64,000 bases of DNA from positions 1 through 64,000 of the forward strand of contig NZ_JACJPI010000052.1 in assembly GCF_014695975.1 (NCBI RefSeq), given 5' to 3'. A program made the position numbers and the translations under genes. A model generated the notes under the pieces. It did not search any database. It saw only the letters and a program-made list of their open reading frames with translations, and had not been told where the DNA came from. Below are positions 7,262-16,325 of the stretch, in pieces. Positions within the stretch are counted from its first letter, which is position 1; the number at the start of each line of letters is the position of its first letter. The stretch comes from Leptolyngbya sp. FACHB-321 (GTDB lineage Bacteria; Cyanobacteriota; Cyanobacteriia; Leptolyngbyales; Leptolyngbyaceae).

Positions 7262-9622
7262 ATGCTGGGTGAACTTCTCGGTGCGCGCTATAGAGTGATC
7301 AATGTCCTGGGATCGGGAGGCTTTGGTCATACTTATATTGCCGAAGACACTCAGCGTCCTGGTAAGCCGCGCTGTGTGCTTAAACATCTGACCTTTGCTA
7401 GTTCTAATGCGTTAGTGCTTCAACAAGTGCGGCGGCTCTTTCAAACAGAGGCAGAAACATTAGAGCGCTTGGGTCGGCATGATCAGATTCCGCAACTGCT
7501 TGCCTATTTTGAAGAGGAGCAGGAGTTTTACTTAGTTCAAGAGTTTATCGAGGGACATCCGTTAAGCGATGAGTTGACAGAGGGTGTTCGCTTTACTGAG
7601 AGTCAGGTGATAGCGCTATTAGATGATGTCCTGAGTGTTTTGGAGTTTGTCCATGCTCAAGGAGTAATTCATCGGGATATTAAGCCAGAAAACCTGATTC
7701 GCCGCGATCGCGATGGGCACTTTGTGCTGATTGATTTTGGTGCGGTGAAAACCCTTGGCAACACGATCGCTGAGGCAACAGGTGAAACCAGCTTCAGCAT
7801 CCCGATTTACACCTCGGGTTACGGTGCGAGTGAACAATGTTTAGGTAGACCGCAGTTTAGCAGCGATCTCTATTCTTTAGGCATGGTGGCGATTCAGACT
7901 TTAACGGGGATGCGCCCATCTCAGTTGCCTCAGGACTTTAATACCTCTGAGATTATTTGGCGTGACCAGGTGCAAGTGGGTGAGCCGTTGGCGGCATTTC
8001 TGGATCAGACGATTTGTTACCACTATATCCACCGCTATCAGTCCGCTTTGGAAGCTCGGCAGGCGCTCCAGCAAGTTGCTACTGGTCTAATGCCGCCTCC
8101 TGTTCGCGCTGCAAATGCCTTGACCGTCAGACACACGGCAAAGTCACTGACGGTAACGCCTACTAAGCAAACACAGTTTCAGCCTGATCATCATGCTTTA
8201 CGCTCAGACCCCAATCGTAAGAGTGTGAAAGTGCTGGCGATCGCGGGTGGAACAATTGTCACTGCCCTTGCCCTAGTCTTTCTAGTACGTGGTTTCTCGC
8301 CCACTCCGCTACCGCCCACCACTGAGCTAGCGATCAACCCAGTACAGAAGGCGTTGAACGATCGCATGAGTACAGGCGAAAAGTTGCTTAGTGATTGGCA
8401 AGCGAATCCTAAAAAGCAAGAAGGCGTTGAGCAGCTTGCTGCCAAGAACTATACAAAAGCAGTCGTAGCCTTGGAGGCAGCGCGAAGGAGTGATCGTAGT
8501 GATCCTGAGACCTTGATTTATCTCAACAACGCCCGTATTGGCACGGAAAAGTCTTATACGATTGCAGCTGCTGTGCCGCTAGGCGATACCTTCGGGTCGG
8601 CGCTCGAAATTCTGCGAGGGGTTGCCAAGGCGCAAGACGATGTGAATCAAGCGGGTGGCATTGGTGGAACACGTCTCAAGGTGACGATCGTTAACGATGA
8701 CAATCAGCCGGAAACAGCTCAACAGCTAGCAAAGCTTCTGGTAAACCAACCAGAAATTTTGGGTGTAGTTGGGCATGGGATCAGCGATACAACTCTGTCT
8801 GCTGCTGCTGTCTATCAAGCCAATCAGCTTGTTTTGGTATCACCGCTGAGTTCAGCCGTACAGCTATCAAATGTGGGTAGCTATATTTTTCGCACTATGC
8901 CGAGCGATCGTTTGACGGCGAAGGCTCTGAGTAGCCATATGCTCAATCAAATGAAGAAGCGTAAAGTGGTTGTTTTTTTTAATGCTGCCAGCGCCTACAG
9001 TCTATCGCTCAAAACCGAATTCAAAAATGCGCTGTTTTACAACGGTGTCGAGATTATGGACGAGTTTGACCTCTCTCGACCTGATTTTGATGCGGCTGAT
9101 AGTGTTGAGATGGCGATCGCAAGTGGTGCTGAAGTCATGATGCTGGCACCCGATAGCAATGTTTCTGACCGAGCAATTCAGATTGTGCAGCTTAATCGTC
9201 GTCGCTTAAAGGTGTTAGCAGGTGACAGTATCTCTACTGCTAAGGTGCTGAAAGTTGCGGGGAGGGAAGCAGTTGATATGGTTGTTGCTGTACCGGCTGA
9301 TCTAGCTAGGCTCCCGTTTCAGCAGCAGTCAGAGCAGCTTTGGGGACGAAATGCTGCCATTAGCTGGCGTACAGCACTTTCATATGACGCGACGCAAGCG
9401 CTAGTCGTAGCAATGAGACGCGAACCTAGCCGCAATGGTATTCAGAGGGTTTTAGCTCAAACCGATTTCATGGCATCAGGGGCAACCGAGCCAGTTCGCT
9501 TTTTGTCATCTGGCGATCGACAGGGCGGGGTACGCCTGATGACTGTCGCGCCGCTTCGTTCTGGCAATCGCGTACTCTATGAATTTCAACCAATTGGTCT
9601 GAAGTCAACGCCTAAAAAGTAA
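7262..9622 (+). CDS. Transmembrane Ser/Thr kinase with LivK-like ligand-binding domain
   Basis: A 786-residue receptor-like kinase. The cytoplasmic kinase domain holds the glycine loop GSGGFG (17-22), catalytic Lys41, HRDIKPEN (137-144) and the DFG motif (158-160), all intact. One membrane helix follows at about 322-345. From about 430 to 780 comes a periplasmic type 1 solute-binding domain (AAAVPLG, DDVNQAGGIGG, GVVGHGISDTT, VLVSPLSS) like branched-chain amino-acid receptors. The frame is open upstream to TTG 7151, but ATG 7262 gives the standard kinase N terminus MLGELLGARYRV. The substrate and ligand are unknown; an amino acid or similar small molecule is inferred. Confidence 0.9.
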   Translation: MLGELLGARYRVINVLGSGGFGHTYIAEDTQRPGKPRCVLKHLTFASSNALVLQQVRRLFQTEAETLERLGRHDQIPQLLAYFEEEQEFYLVQEFIEGHPLSDELTEGVRFTESQVIALLDDVLSVLEFVHAQGVIHRDIKPENLIRRDRDGHFVLIDFGAVKTLGNTIAEATGETSFSIPIYTSGYGASEQCLGRPQFSSDLYSLGMVAIQTLTGMRPSQLPQDFNTSEIIWRDQVQVGEPLAAFLDQTICYHYIHRYQSALEARQALQQVATGLMPPPVRAANALTVRHTAKSLTVTPTKQTQFQPDHHALRSDPNRKSVKVLAIAGGTIVTALALVFLVRGFSPTPLPPTTELAINPVQKALNDRMSTGEKLLSDWQANPKKQEGVEQLAAKNYTKAVVALEAARRSDRSDPETLIYLNNARIGTEKSYTIAAAVPLGDTFGSALEILRGVAKAQDDVNQAGGIGGTRLKVTIVNDDNQPETAQQLAKLLVNQPEILGVVGHGISDTTLSAAAVYQANQLVLVSPLSSAVQLSNVGSYIFRTMPSDRLTAKALSSHMLNQMKKRKVVVFFNAASAYSLSLKTEFKNALFYNGVEIMDEFDLSRPDFDAADSVEMAIASGAEVMMLAPDSNVSDRAIQIVQLNRRRLKVLAGDSISTAKVLKVAGREAVDMVVAVPADLARLPFQQQSEQLWGRNAAISWRTALSYDATQALVVAMRREPSRNGIQRVLAQTDFMASGATEPVRFLSSGDRQGGVRLMTVAPLRSGNRVLYEFQPIGLKSTPKK

Positions 9623-9707
9623 GAGCTGAAAGGGAAAGAAGCTAAAGAACGTTTAACCAACTCATCACGCTGAACGCTAACTCGTGCCTTCACAGCAAGG
9701 TAGCTTT

Positions 9708-10106
9708 TTACAAAGGCGATTGGCTTGTTGGCGCTGGGCTTGGAGTAACCACAGGTGGGGTTTGTGAACCACTCAAGCGTTTCTTCTGGGCTTCCCGAAA
9801 ACCAGCTGTTGCCGAATCAAGATTTTCTTGCTGCTGGCTTTGAAAGTCTTCGTAGCTAAGAGAGCCTGCCTGCTGGGCTCGATGCACCAGATCCATAACG
9901 CTACCAGCCTGATTGCCACTCCGACCCGAAAAAGGATCGTTATTTTGCTGGTCCTGGAAGATATCCTGAGGTTGAGCAACATCTACCTGTTCTGCTGATG
10001 CAGACTGAGCTAACCCAGCTACTAAACCGATCGCAGCCGTAAGGCTCAGAGTTATCTGGGTGAGCTTGCGTGTATACATGGTTGAAATGTTCATTGTTCT
10101 AGCCAT
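9708..10106 (-). CDS. Secreted hypothetical protein
   Basis: A 132-residue protein with an N-terminal signal peptide (hydrophobic stretch ITLSLTAAIGLVAGLAQSA, cleavage after ASA). The mature part is hydrophilic, Gln/Asp/Ser-rich and ends in a Pro/Thr/Ser-rich tail. I chose ATG 10106 because AAAGGA lies a few bases upstream; the frame also has a GTG at 10127. No domain is recognised. It is convergent with the kinase gene, which ends 85 nt away. Confidence 0.65.
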   Translation of the reverse strand: MARTMNISTMYTRKLTQITLSLTAAIGLVAGLAQSASAEQVDVAQPQDIFQDQQNNDPFSGRSGNQAGSVMDLVHRAQQAGSLSYEDFQSQQQENLDSATAGFREAQKKRLSGSQTPPVVTPSPAPTSQSPL

Positions 10107-10261
10107 AAAGCGTCCTTTACCCAACACACCTTAATTAAGAGAATTCCTAACCCTTCTATACGCTAAGACTGCACCTACCAGGCAAATAGTTCCATCTTGA
10201 GATTTTAACACCCAAAGCCAAGAGAAATTTTGGCGATCGCTTTGGCAGCTTTAAGGGGCTG

Positions 10262-11137
10262 TTAAGCGAGCGATCGACGTAGTTTTGGTTGAATCAGCAC
10301 TAGCGCGACCACATCAAAGCTAAGTAGCAGCAAGAGGGACGCTCCTAGTGTGACAGAACCCCAGGGAGCATGCATCACAATGCTACTTAATGACCAATCG
10401 CTGTGCAAATAGACATACCGGATCGGCTCAATCGCGTAGCTGAGGGGATTAAGCGTTGCAATCCACTGTAACCAGGTTGGCATGAATGACAGCGGTACTA
10501 GTGCCGTACTAGCAAACAGCAGCGGCAGGTTGGTCACAAAAATCACGGCAATGAGTTCGATATGACCTGGTAAGGAGAACGATAGTCCCAGGCTGAGGGC
10601 GGTTACGCCTAGCACAAGCAGGAGCACAATCAGACCTACAAGCCCTAAGCCAAGTGCGTTTGGTAGACCTGCCCCTAGCAGAGCGCTGACTGTCACGATC
10701 GCCACCGTTTGAATTAAGCTCAGTGTGGTGATAAAAATAGCTGATGCCATCACGATCGAGAATCTAGATGCCAGTGGAGCCACAAGCAGGCGATTAAGGA
10801 AACCAAACTCGCGATCGAACATCACGGGTAAACCAGCATTCAGCGCTCCACCAAAGGCTGTGAAAACAATTACACCTGCGCCCAAAAATTGCCCGTAGCT
10901 AACATCGGTGCCAAACAAACCCTGTGGTGCATTCTGAAACAGTGCACCAAAGAGTACCAACCACATAATTGGCTGCACGATCCCTGCAATAAGTGTTGAG
11001 GGGCGACGTTGCAGTTGGATGAAAAGGCGACGGGTCAGCGCTCCAGTTTCTTGTAAAAAGTCGCTTAACGCTGAGGAGGTTTGTATCGCCGGGATTGGCT
11101 TGGGATTAGTTTTGGACGGCGTAATAGTTGTGCTCAT
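10262..11137 (-). CDS. ABC-2 type transporter permease
   Basis: Membrane component of a DrrB-like ABC exporter: about six transmembrane helices and the ABC-2 signature region around FGFLNRLLVAPLASRFSIVM, with NPLSYAIEPIRYVY near the C terminus. ATG 11137 is preferred over the TTG at 11155. The partner ATPase lies immediately upstream on the same strand, separated by 151 nt, so the two probably act together to export a lipid, drug or small metabolite of unknown identity. Confidence 0.85.
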   Translation of the reverse strand: MSTTITPSKTNPKPIPAIQTSSALSDFLQETGALTRRLFIQLQRRPSTLIAGIVQPIMWLVLFGALFQNAPQGLFGTDVSYGQFLGAGVIVFTAFGGALNAGLPVMFDREFGFLNRLLVAPLASRFSIVMASAIFITTLSLIQTVAIVTVSALLGAGLPNALGLGLVGLIVLLLVLGVTALSLGLSFSLPGHIELIAVIFVTNLPLLFASTALVPLSFMPTWLQWIATLNPLSYAIEPIRYVYLHSDWSLSSIVMHAPWGSVTLGASLLLLLSFDVVALVLIQPKLRRSLA

Positions 11138-11288
11138 AGGTATAAGACGGTTCAACCGTGGCTCTGTAAAGGGGTGAAGGAGCGGAAAGCTAGATGGGCA
11201 AGGTCGATGTCAATGTTGATGGCTACATCCATTTCGTTGCCTCTGTTGATTTCCTTGCCTCTATTGCATCTCAAGTACTGCGTCTCAA

Positions 11289-12308
11289 TTACCGCATATT
11301 CTGCTTTCGTTCTGCCTTGGTGTCTCGACTACCAGCTGCCGCAATTTCAGCGTCTAACAGGGTGCGTCCGGTTGCAGCAAGATAAACATCATCCAGACTA
11401 GGACGTGCTTGAGCAATGCCAAAGATGGGTAAGCCGACGGTTTGGAGTGCCTGTTGAACCATAGCAAGGGCATCGCTCTGAGGATGAACAACTAAGTTAA
11501 GCGAGTTGCCCTGAGCGCTGTTGATGATGACTTCCTGTACAGATGGTAGGTCTTGCAGCAGCGCCTTCGCTTTTTCAGCTTCTTCCAAAGGCGAAAACTC
11601 ACGAATGCGGAGGGTGATGCGATCGCCGCCTACGTTGTCCTTCAGGGCTGAGGGCTTGCCGGATGCAATGACCATGCCCTGATCAATAATGGCAACTCGA
11701 TCAGCGAGTGCATCTACTTCTTCAAGATAGTGGCTGGTAAGCAAGACAGTTGTGCCCTGTTCTCGCAGTCCTCGGAGAAAGTCCCAAACAGCAATCCGGC
11801 TTTCGATGTCTAGCCCAACAGTTGGCTCATCTAAAACCAATACTTGCGGTTGGTGTAAGAGTCCCGCTGCTAGATCTAGACGCTTCTTCAGCCCACCCGA
11901 ATAGGTGCCCGTTTTTTTATCAGCGTAGCTTTCTAGATCCAGTAGCTTAAGGACGATCCCGATGCGTTCTTGGGCGATCGATCGTGGGAGGTGATACAGC
12001 GCCGCTTGAAGCTGAAGTAACTCTCGCCCCGTCAACACCTTATCTAGCGCTACTTCTTGGGCAATGTAGCCCAAATGCTGTCGGGCAAGGCGAGGCTGCT
12101 CAATTACAGAGATGCCAGCAACTTCTACTTTGCCAGTATCGGGTTCAGCCAGGGTACAAAGGCAACGCAACGTCGTTGTTTTGCCAGACCCATTCGGACC
12201 TAAAAGACCAAAGATCTCACCTGGTTCGACTTGTAGCGACACGTCCTTAACAGCCGCCACAGAGCCATAATGCTTTTTCAGGTTTTCGATGAACACTGCA
12301 GGAGCCAT
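11289..12308 (-). CDS. ABC transporter ATP-binding protein (DrrA-like)
   Basis: ATPase of the ABC exporter with the downstream permease. Walker A GPNGSGKTT (about 37-45), ABC signature YSGGLKKRLDLA, Walker B VLVLDEPTVGLD and the switch His in LTSHYLEE are all present. A C-terminal extension of about 100 residues (FSPLEEAEKAKALLQDLPSV) is typical of the DrrA/NatA type. ATG 12308 is chosen because the preceding codons of the frame do not fit the family; GGGGCGG lies just upstream. Confidence 0.9.
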   Translation of the reverse strand: MAPAVFIENLKKHYGSVAAVKDVSLQVEPGEIFGLLGPNGSGKTTTLRCLCTLAEPDTGKVEVAGISVIEQPRLARQHLGYIAQEVALDKVLTGRELLQLQAALYHLPRSIAQERIGIVLKLLDLESYADKKTGTYSGGLKKRLDLAAGLLHQPQVLVLDEPTVGLDIESRIAVWDFLRGLREQGTTVLLTSHYLEEVDALADRVAIIDQGMVIASGKPSALKDNVGGDRITLRIREFSPLEEAEKAKALLQDLPSVQEVIINSAQGNSLNLVVHPQSDALAMVQQALQTVGLPIFGIAQARPSLDDVYLAATGRTLLDAEIAAAGSRDTKAERKQNMR

Positions 12309-12379
12309 AGCACCGCCCCAAAGATATACAAATCTCAATACACTCATCCTATCGCACTTGTTGAAGCGAAGGAGTCGTA

Positions 12380-12454
12380 TCTAGAGCCCCGGCTTCTGAA
12401 ACAGGGGCATTAAACGTCTCTAGATCCCCAACTTCTGAAATAGGGGCACTAAAC
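12380..12454. repeat. Two tandem 36-bp hairpin repeats
   Basis: Two 36-base units at 12380-12415 and 12419-12454 differ at only 5 positions and are separated by 3 bases. Each begins with TCTAGA and contains a CCCC...CTTCTGAAA...GGGG hairpin. A related segment in inverted orientation (AAGAAGTCGGGGATCTTAGG) follows at 12471-12490. They lie downstream of ctaB and upstream of the ABC ATPase gene. They resemble short palindromic intergenic repeats common in cyanobacteria. Confidence 0.7.
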
Positions 12455-12547
12455 TCATCAATGTTGCCTCAAGAAGTCGGGGATCTTAGGTCCAAACCGG
12501 GGCTTTTTGGCGCTTTAGGGCTTTTTACCAGTTCAGCGTCTGCACAT

Positions 12548-13546
12548 TTAAGCGCTTAAGGAACCAAACATTGTCTGCACATTCGCGGCGATCGTCTGTA
12601 AATTGCCTGCTACCACGCTGACGAACTCATGGGTGAACGGCAAACTATCTAAGCCCATACCAGCGCAAAGCAACATCAGGTACAGAATGGAATACTTGAA
12701 GACCGATCGCGCTACTTGCAAATCTGACGGTGCTTGCATAAGCTGCCATGCTTTCTGAACAAAAATGCCGCCTAAGAGTAAAGCAATGCCGCAGTAGACC
12801 GCACCCATGACATGCAAGGGGTAGACCAGCAGCAACGTTACTGGAAGCAGTATCAGCGTGTAGTAGAAGATTTGGCGAGCGGTCGGCTCATTACCAACGA
12901 CTACAGGCAGCATCGGCACACCAACTTTGGCATAGTCTTCTCGAATTAAGACTGCTAGTGCCCAGAAATGTGGCGGTGTCCAGAAGAAGATAATGGCAAA
13001 CAGCACCCACGCTGCCCAGCTCAAATCACCCGTTACGGCTGCCCAACCAACCAGTGGTGGAATCGCTCCAGCAGCACCGCCAATGACGATATTTAGCGTG
13101 CTGTGACGCTTGAGCCAGTGGGTATAAATCAGCACGTAAAAGACAATGCCCGACATTGCGAGGCAGGCGCTCAACAAATTGGCAAAGACCGCTAACAGCG
13201 TAAAGGAGAGTGTGGCAAGAGCGATCGCAAAGATCAGTGCATCACGCGGCTGTATGCGACCCGATGGCAAGGGGCGATGGCGGGTGCGCTCCATGATGTA
13301 GTCGATATCGCGATCGTAGAAGCAATTGATGGTGTTGGCTGACCCAGCTGCACAAGCACCACTGATTAGCGTGACCAGCAAGAGAACGGAATCGACCTCA
13401 CCCTTGGCTGCAATCCACATACCGCCAGCAGTCGTAATCAGCAGCAGCAGAATAATACGAGGTTTTGTGAGTTGATAATAGCTTTGAAGAACCTGTAGAA
13501 CGTTTTCGTGTTGGCGGGGGATACCAGTTAAGACAGTTTCTTGCAT
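12548..13546 (-). CDS. ctaB: Protoheme IX farnesyltransferase (heme O synthase)
   Basis: Integral membrane prenyltransferase adding a hydroxyethylfarnesyl group to heme b to make heme O, precursor of the heme A used by the oxidase encoded nearby. It has about nine transmembrane helices; the first Asp-rich motif reads [20 protein letters not shown] (about 105-124), the UbiA-family site for prenyl diphosphate and magnesium, followed by the second loop around [29 protein letters not shown] lies just ahead of ATG 13546. It is downstream of ctaA on the same strand (140 nt gap), probably co-transcribed. Confidence 0.95.
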   Translation of the reverse strand: MQETVLTGIPRQHENVLQVLQSYYQLTKPRIILLLLITTAGGMWIAAKGEVDSVLLLVTLISGACAAGSANTINCFYDRDIDYIMERTRHRPLPSGRIQPRDALIFAIALATLSFTLLAVFANLLSACLAMSGIVFYVLIYTHWLKRHSTLNIVIGGAAGAIPPLVGWAAVTGDLSWAAWVLFAIIFFWTPPHFWALAVLIREDYAKVGVPMLPVVVGNEPTARQIFYYTLILLPVTLLLVYPLHVMGAVYCGIALLLGGIFVQKAWQLMQAPSDLQVARSVFKYSILYLMLLCAGMGLDSLPFTHEFVSVVAGNLQTIAANVQTMFGSLSA

Positions 13547-13686
13547 TCGCCCTTTCCTAAAGAAGACAGACCTAAAAACAAACTCGAACCGCAGTGATGA
13601 AAGTGATGAGCCTCTTACCTGTAGGACTTGCTCAAGCCGTACGTTGCCAAACCCACTTCACCGAAATCAGTTGGACTGGCTTGAAG

Positions 13687-14673
13687 TCAAGCCGGTTGAC
13701 CATTGGCACGATCGCCAGGAAAGGTCTCGTCTGTAGCCGCTGGTGCTAAAGGGGACAACGTTTCGTCGATCGCCGCTGTTGGCAAATCGCGCCACGCCAG
13801 TACTGTAAAGGCAACCAACGTTCCTAGCAAGGCAGCCCCGATCGCCTGATGCGAAACCGTTAGTGGTTCCACCTGCAACCTGAGCTTAAACGTTGCTACG
13901 CCCAAAAGAATCTGAAGCACCACTAAGCTGCTTGCCACTTTTGCCAGCTTGCGTAGCGTGGGATGCAGGGCTGGAGTGCGCCATGCCAGAACTGCCAGTG
14001 TCAAAACTGCCAGCGTTGGTGGCACTACGCCTGCAATATGGCTGTGCATCACCACACAAAGTCCAGAATCGTTCAGGCATTGATGCAGCGCCCAACGGGA
14101 CGCAACTAGCGCGCCTAAGATGCTTTGGAGATAAACCAAAAATCCCGCGATGAGACCAACCCAGGGCAGTTTCCCAGCAGTGCCCATGCCTTGGTGCGGC
14201 ATCAGCGCCACGCCGATTGCCAGCAGCGTCACAAAAAACAGCAGCGCCGTACCTAAATGTGCCGTCACAATGTCGAAGCGGAGCAACTCAGTCACAGTAA
14301 GCCCGCCTAAAAGCCCTTGAAAGAGTACCAACACCAGCGCCAACGCGGTTGCCCAGGGTGTCCAACCAGGAAGGGAGCGGCGGTACCACCAAGCAAGCCC
14401 AAATAGCCCGATCGCAAACAAGCCCATAGAGGATGCAGTTAAACGATGAAACCACTCCAGAAAGACCTGGAAGTTCATCTGCTGTCGCGGCAGTAATTCG
14501 CCATAGCAAAGCGGCCAGTCGGGGCACGCAAGACCAGCATTCATCACGCGCGTTGCACTGCCCAGTGCCATAAGAAACAAGGTTTCTGCTGCCATCGCCA
14601 GCGCAAAGTGACTAATCCGCGATCGATGTTGGGATGCTTCAGGAGCAGATTGATGGGAGATTGCATCAGCCAT
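13687..14673 (-). CDS. ctaA: Heme A synthase (CtaA/COX15)
   Basis: Membrane monooxygenase converting heme O to heme A. The 328-residue protein has eight predicted helices with the conserved ligands in EWFHRLTAS, TAHLGTALL, MHSHIAGVV and VSHQAIGAA, and the Cys pairs of periplasmic loops (CPDWPLC; CLNDSGLC). The C-terminal ~30 residues are a Pro/Ala/Thr-rich tail. It is transcribed away from ctaC; the shared 450-nt upstream region probably holds the promoters of both transcription units. Confidence 0.94.
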   Translation of the reverse strand: MADAISHQSAPEASQHRSRISHFALAMAAETLFLMALGSATRVMNAGLACPDWPLCYGELLPRQQMNFQVFLEWFHRLTASSMGLFAIGLFGLAWWYRRSLPGWTPWATALALVLVLFQGLLGGLTVTELLRFDIVTAHLGTALLFFVTLLAIGVALMPHQGMGTAGKLPWVGLIAGFLVYLQSILGALVASRWALHQCLNDSGLCVVMHSHIAGVVPPTLAVLTLAVLAWRTPALHPTLRKLAKVASSLVVLQILLGVATFKLRLQVEPLTVSHQAIGAALLGTLVAFTVLAWRDLPTAAIDETLSPLAPAATDETFPGDRANGQPA

Positions 14674-15123
14674 CGGCTTATCCTTAAATCACAAAACTAA
14701 ATGTAACTAAATACAACACAGGAGTGAGTGCTCACTTCAAACCTAGCACTCTAGACTCAAAAGCGGGTCTGCCTACTTTACTAGCTATTACTTTAGTGAT
14801 GCTGTTGCCTCATAGCCTCCCCCTTTGGAATTTCTTCGGATTACATCTTTCGTGCGGTATCAAGCGTTGCAAAAGCAAGATGCCGTAATGGCTTTTAGCT
14901 TTAAAGCTCTTTGTATCTTGGAGCTGACGCTTACAGTACCCAGGTTCTATGCTAGAGATCGAGAACTGAGGTCCGAAGAGCAATCCTGAAGAAAATCATA
15001 AGGATGTTTAACGATTACTCCTTTTCTATAAGCACTGCTTTACCTTGTAAGGTAGGTAAGGCTTATTTTGGCTAGCTTGAGTGACTTGTGTTGGCGATCG
15101 ACATCTTTAGGCGAATCTGAATT
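14674..15123. other. Divergent ctaA / ctaC upstream region
   Basis: No gene is seen in these 450 bases. They must contain the start sites of the ctaA-ctaB and ctaC-ctaD-ctaE transcripts. I see no confident operator or promoter motif. Confidence 0.5.
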
Positions 15124-16227
15124 GTGAATATTCCAAGTTCCATTACAACAATGCTTGCTGGCATTCTGCTTACCCTGGTTAGCCTTTGGGTTGGTCAAAA
15201 CCATGGTTTGATGCCAGTTGAAGCCTCTGAAGCCGCTCCTTTGATTGATGGGCTGTTCGACACGATGATGACGATCGGTACCGGATTATTCCTGCTGGTC
15301 ATGGGGGTCATTTTGGTTGCTGTGGTCAAGTTCCGCCGTCAACCGGGTGATGAGACGGATGGCTCTCCCGTTCATGGCAACATTCCTTTGGAGATTCTTT
15401 GGACTTCTATTCCGGCTGTCATTGTTTTAGGCTTGGCAATCTACAGCTTTGAGGTTTATACCCAGATTGGCGGGTTGAACCCTATGGAACATTCGGTAGC
15501 ACATGGGCAATCGACCCAGCAAATGGCAACGATTCCGGGGGCGGCGATCGCGGCAACGTTGCCACCTGATCAAGCAATGGCATCCCAGATGCTTATGGCA
15601 GATGCTGGATCAGATGGACCAACTCAAGCTGAGGCTGGAGCGCCTGGCGGGATCACCAAAAAAGAGGATGGGTCTGAAACCTCTATCACTCCTGGCGTTG
15701 GGGCTATGCCAACAAAAGATGACCCATCGAAACCCTTTGTGATCCAGGCAAATGGATTGCAGTACGCCTGGATTTTCACTTACCCCAATAGTGGTGTTGT
15801 CGCAGGTGAACTGCATGTCCCCGTTGGGCGTGAGGTTCTCCTTGAGATTTCTGCTAGTGATGTGCTGCACGCTTTTTGGGTGCCGGAGTTTCGGCTGAAG
15901 CAAGATGCCGTTCCCGGTCAACCGACTGAATTACGGTTCACGCCCAATCGGATTGGTGAGTACCCAGTAATTTGTGCCGAACTTTGCGGTCCGTATCACG
16001 GTGCTATGAGAACGAAAGTGGTTGCGGAATCGCCTGCTGATTTTGCTACCTGGGTTGACGAGCAAAAAGTTGCGAGTGCTCAAGGTTTGGAGCAGACGAT
16101 CGCCGTTAACCCTGCAGACAAAGCACCGGCTGAATTTTTGGCTCCCTATGCCGACCGAATGGGCATTCACCCCAATCTTCTCCAGCAGCTCCATTCAGAG
16201 TCTGGGCACGCTTACTCTGCAAGCTAG
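15124..16227 (+). CDS. ctaC: Cytochrome c oxidase subunit II
   Basis: Respiratory aa3-type oxidase subunit carrying the CuA centre that accepts electrons from soluble donors. Start codon is GTG. There are two N-terminal membrane helices (about 8-25 and 45-70), then the cupredoxin domain with SDVLHAFWVPEFRLKQD and the CuA ligands in CAELCGPYHGAM. At 367 residues it is long for the family because of an Ala/Gly/Met-rich insert (about residues 120-205) between helix 2 and the cupredoxin domain. It is first in the ctaCDE cluster. Confidence 0.94.
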   Translation: MNIPSSITTMLAGILLTLVSLWVGQNHGLMPVEASEAAPLIDGLFDTMMTIGTGLFLLVMGVILVAVVKFRRQPGDETDGSPVHGNIPLEILWTSIPAVIVLGLAIYSFEVYTQIGGLNPMEHSVAHGQSTQQMATIPGAAIAATLPPDQAMASQMLMADAGSDGPTQAEAGAPGGITKKEDGSETSITPGVGAMPTKDDPSKPFVIQANGLQYAWIFTYPNSGVVAGELHVPVGREVLLEISASDVLHAFWVPEFRLKQDAVPGQPTELRFTPNRIGEYPVICAELCGPYHGAMRTKVVAESPADFATWVDEQKVASAQGLEQTIAVNPADKAPAEFLAPYADRMGIHPNLLQQLHSESGHAYSAS

Positions 16228-16325
16228 GACGCGATTCGTCCGTCACCCTAGCTCTAAAAGCGCCTTCGACAAAGCAACACCATCTGTAACGCAACCTGTA
16301 AAAGCAACGCGATTAGCTGATCGCA

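Noticed and set aside
11081-11401. Plus-strand frames between the two ABC transporter genes
   Set aside because: Antisense or intergenic shadows of the exporter genes; no independent support.
15503-15742. Frames within the low-complexity insert of ctaC
   Set aside because: They arise from the biased composition of the insert; only the ctaC frame continues into conserved domains.
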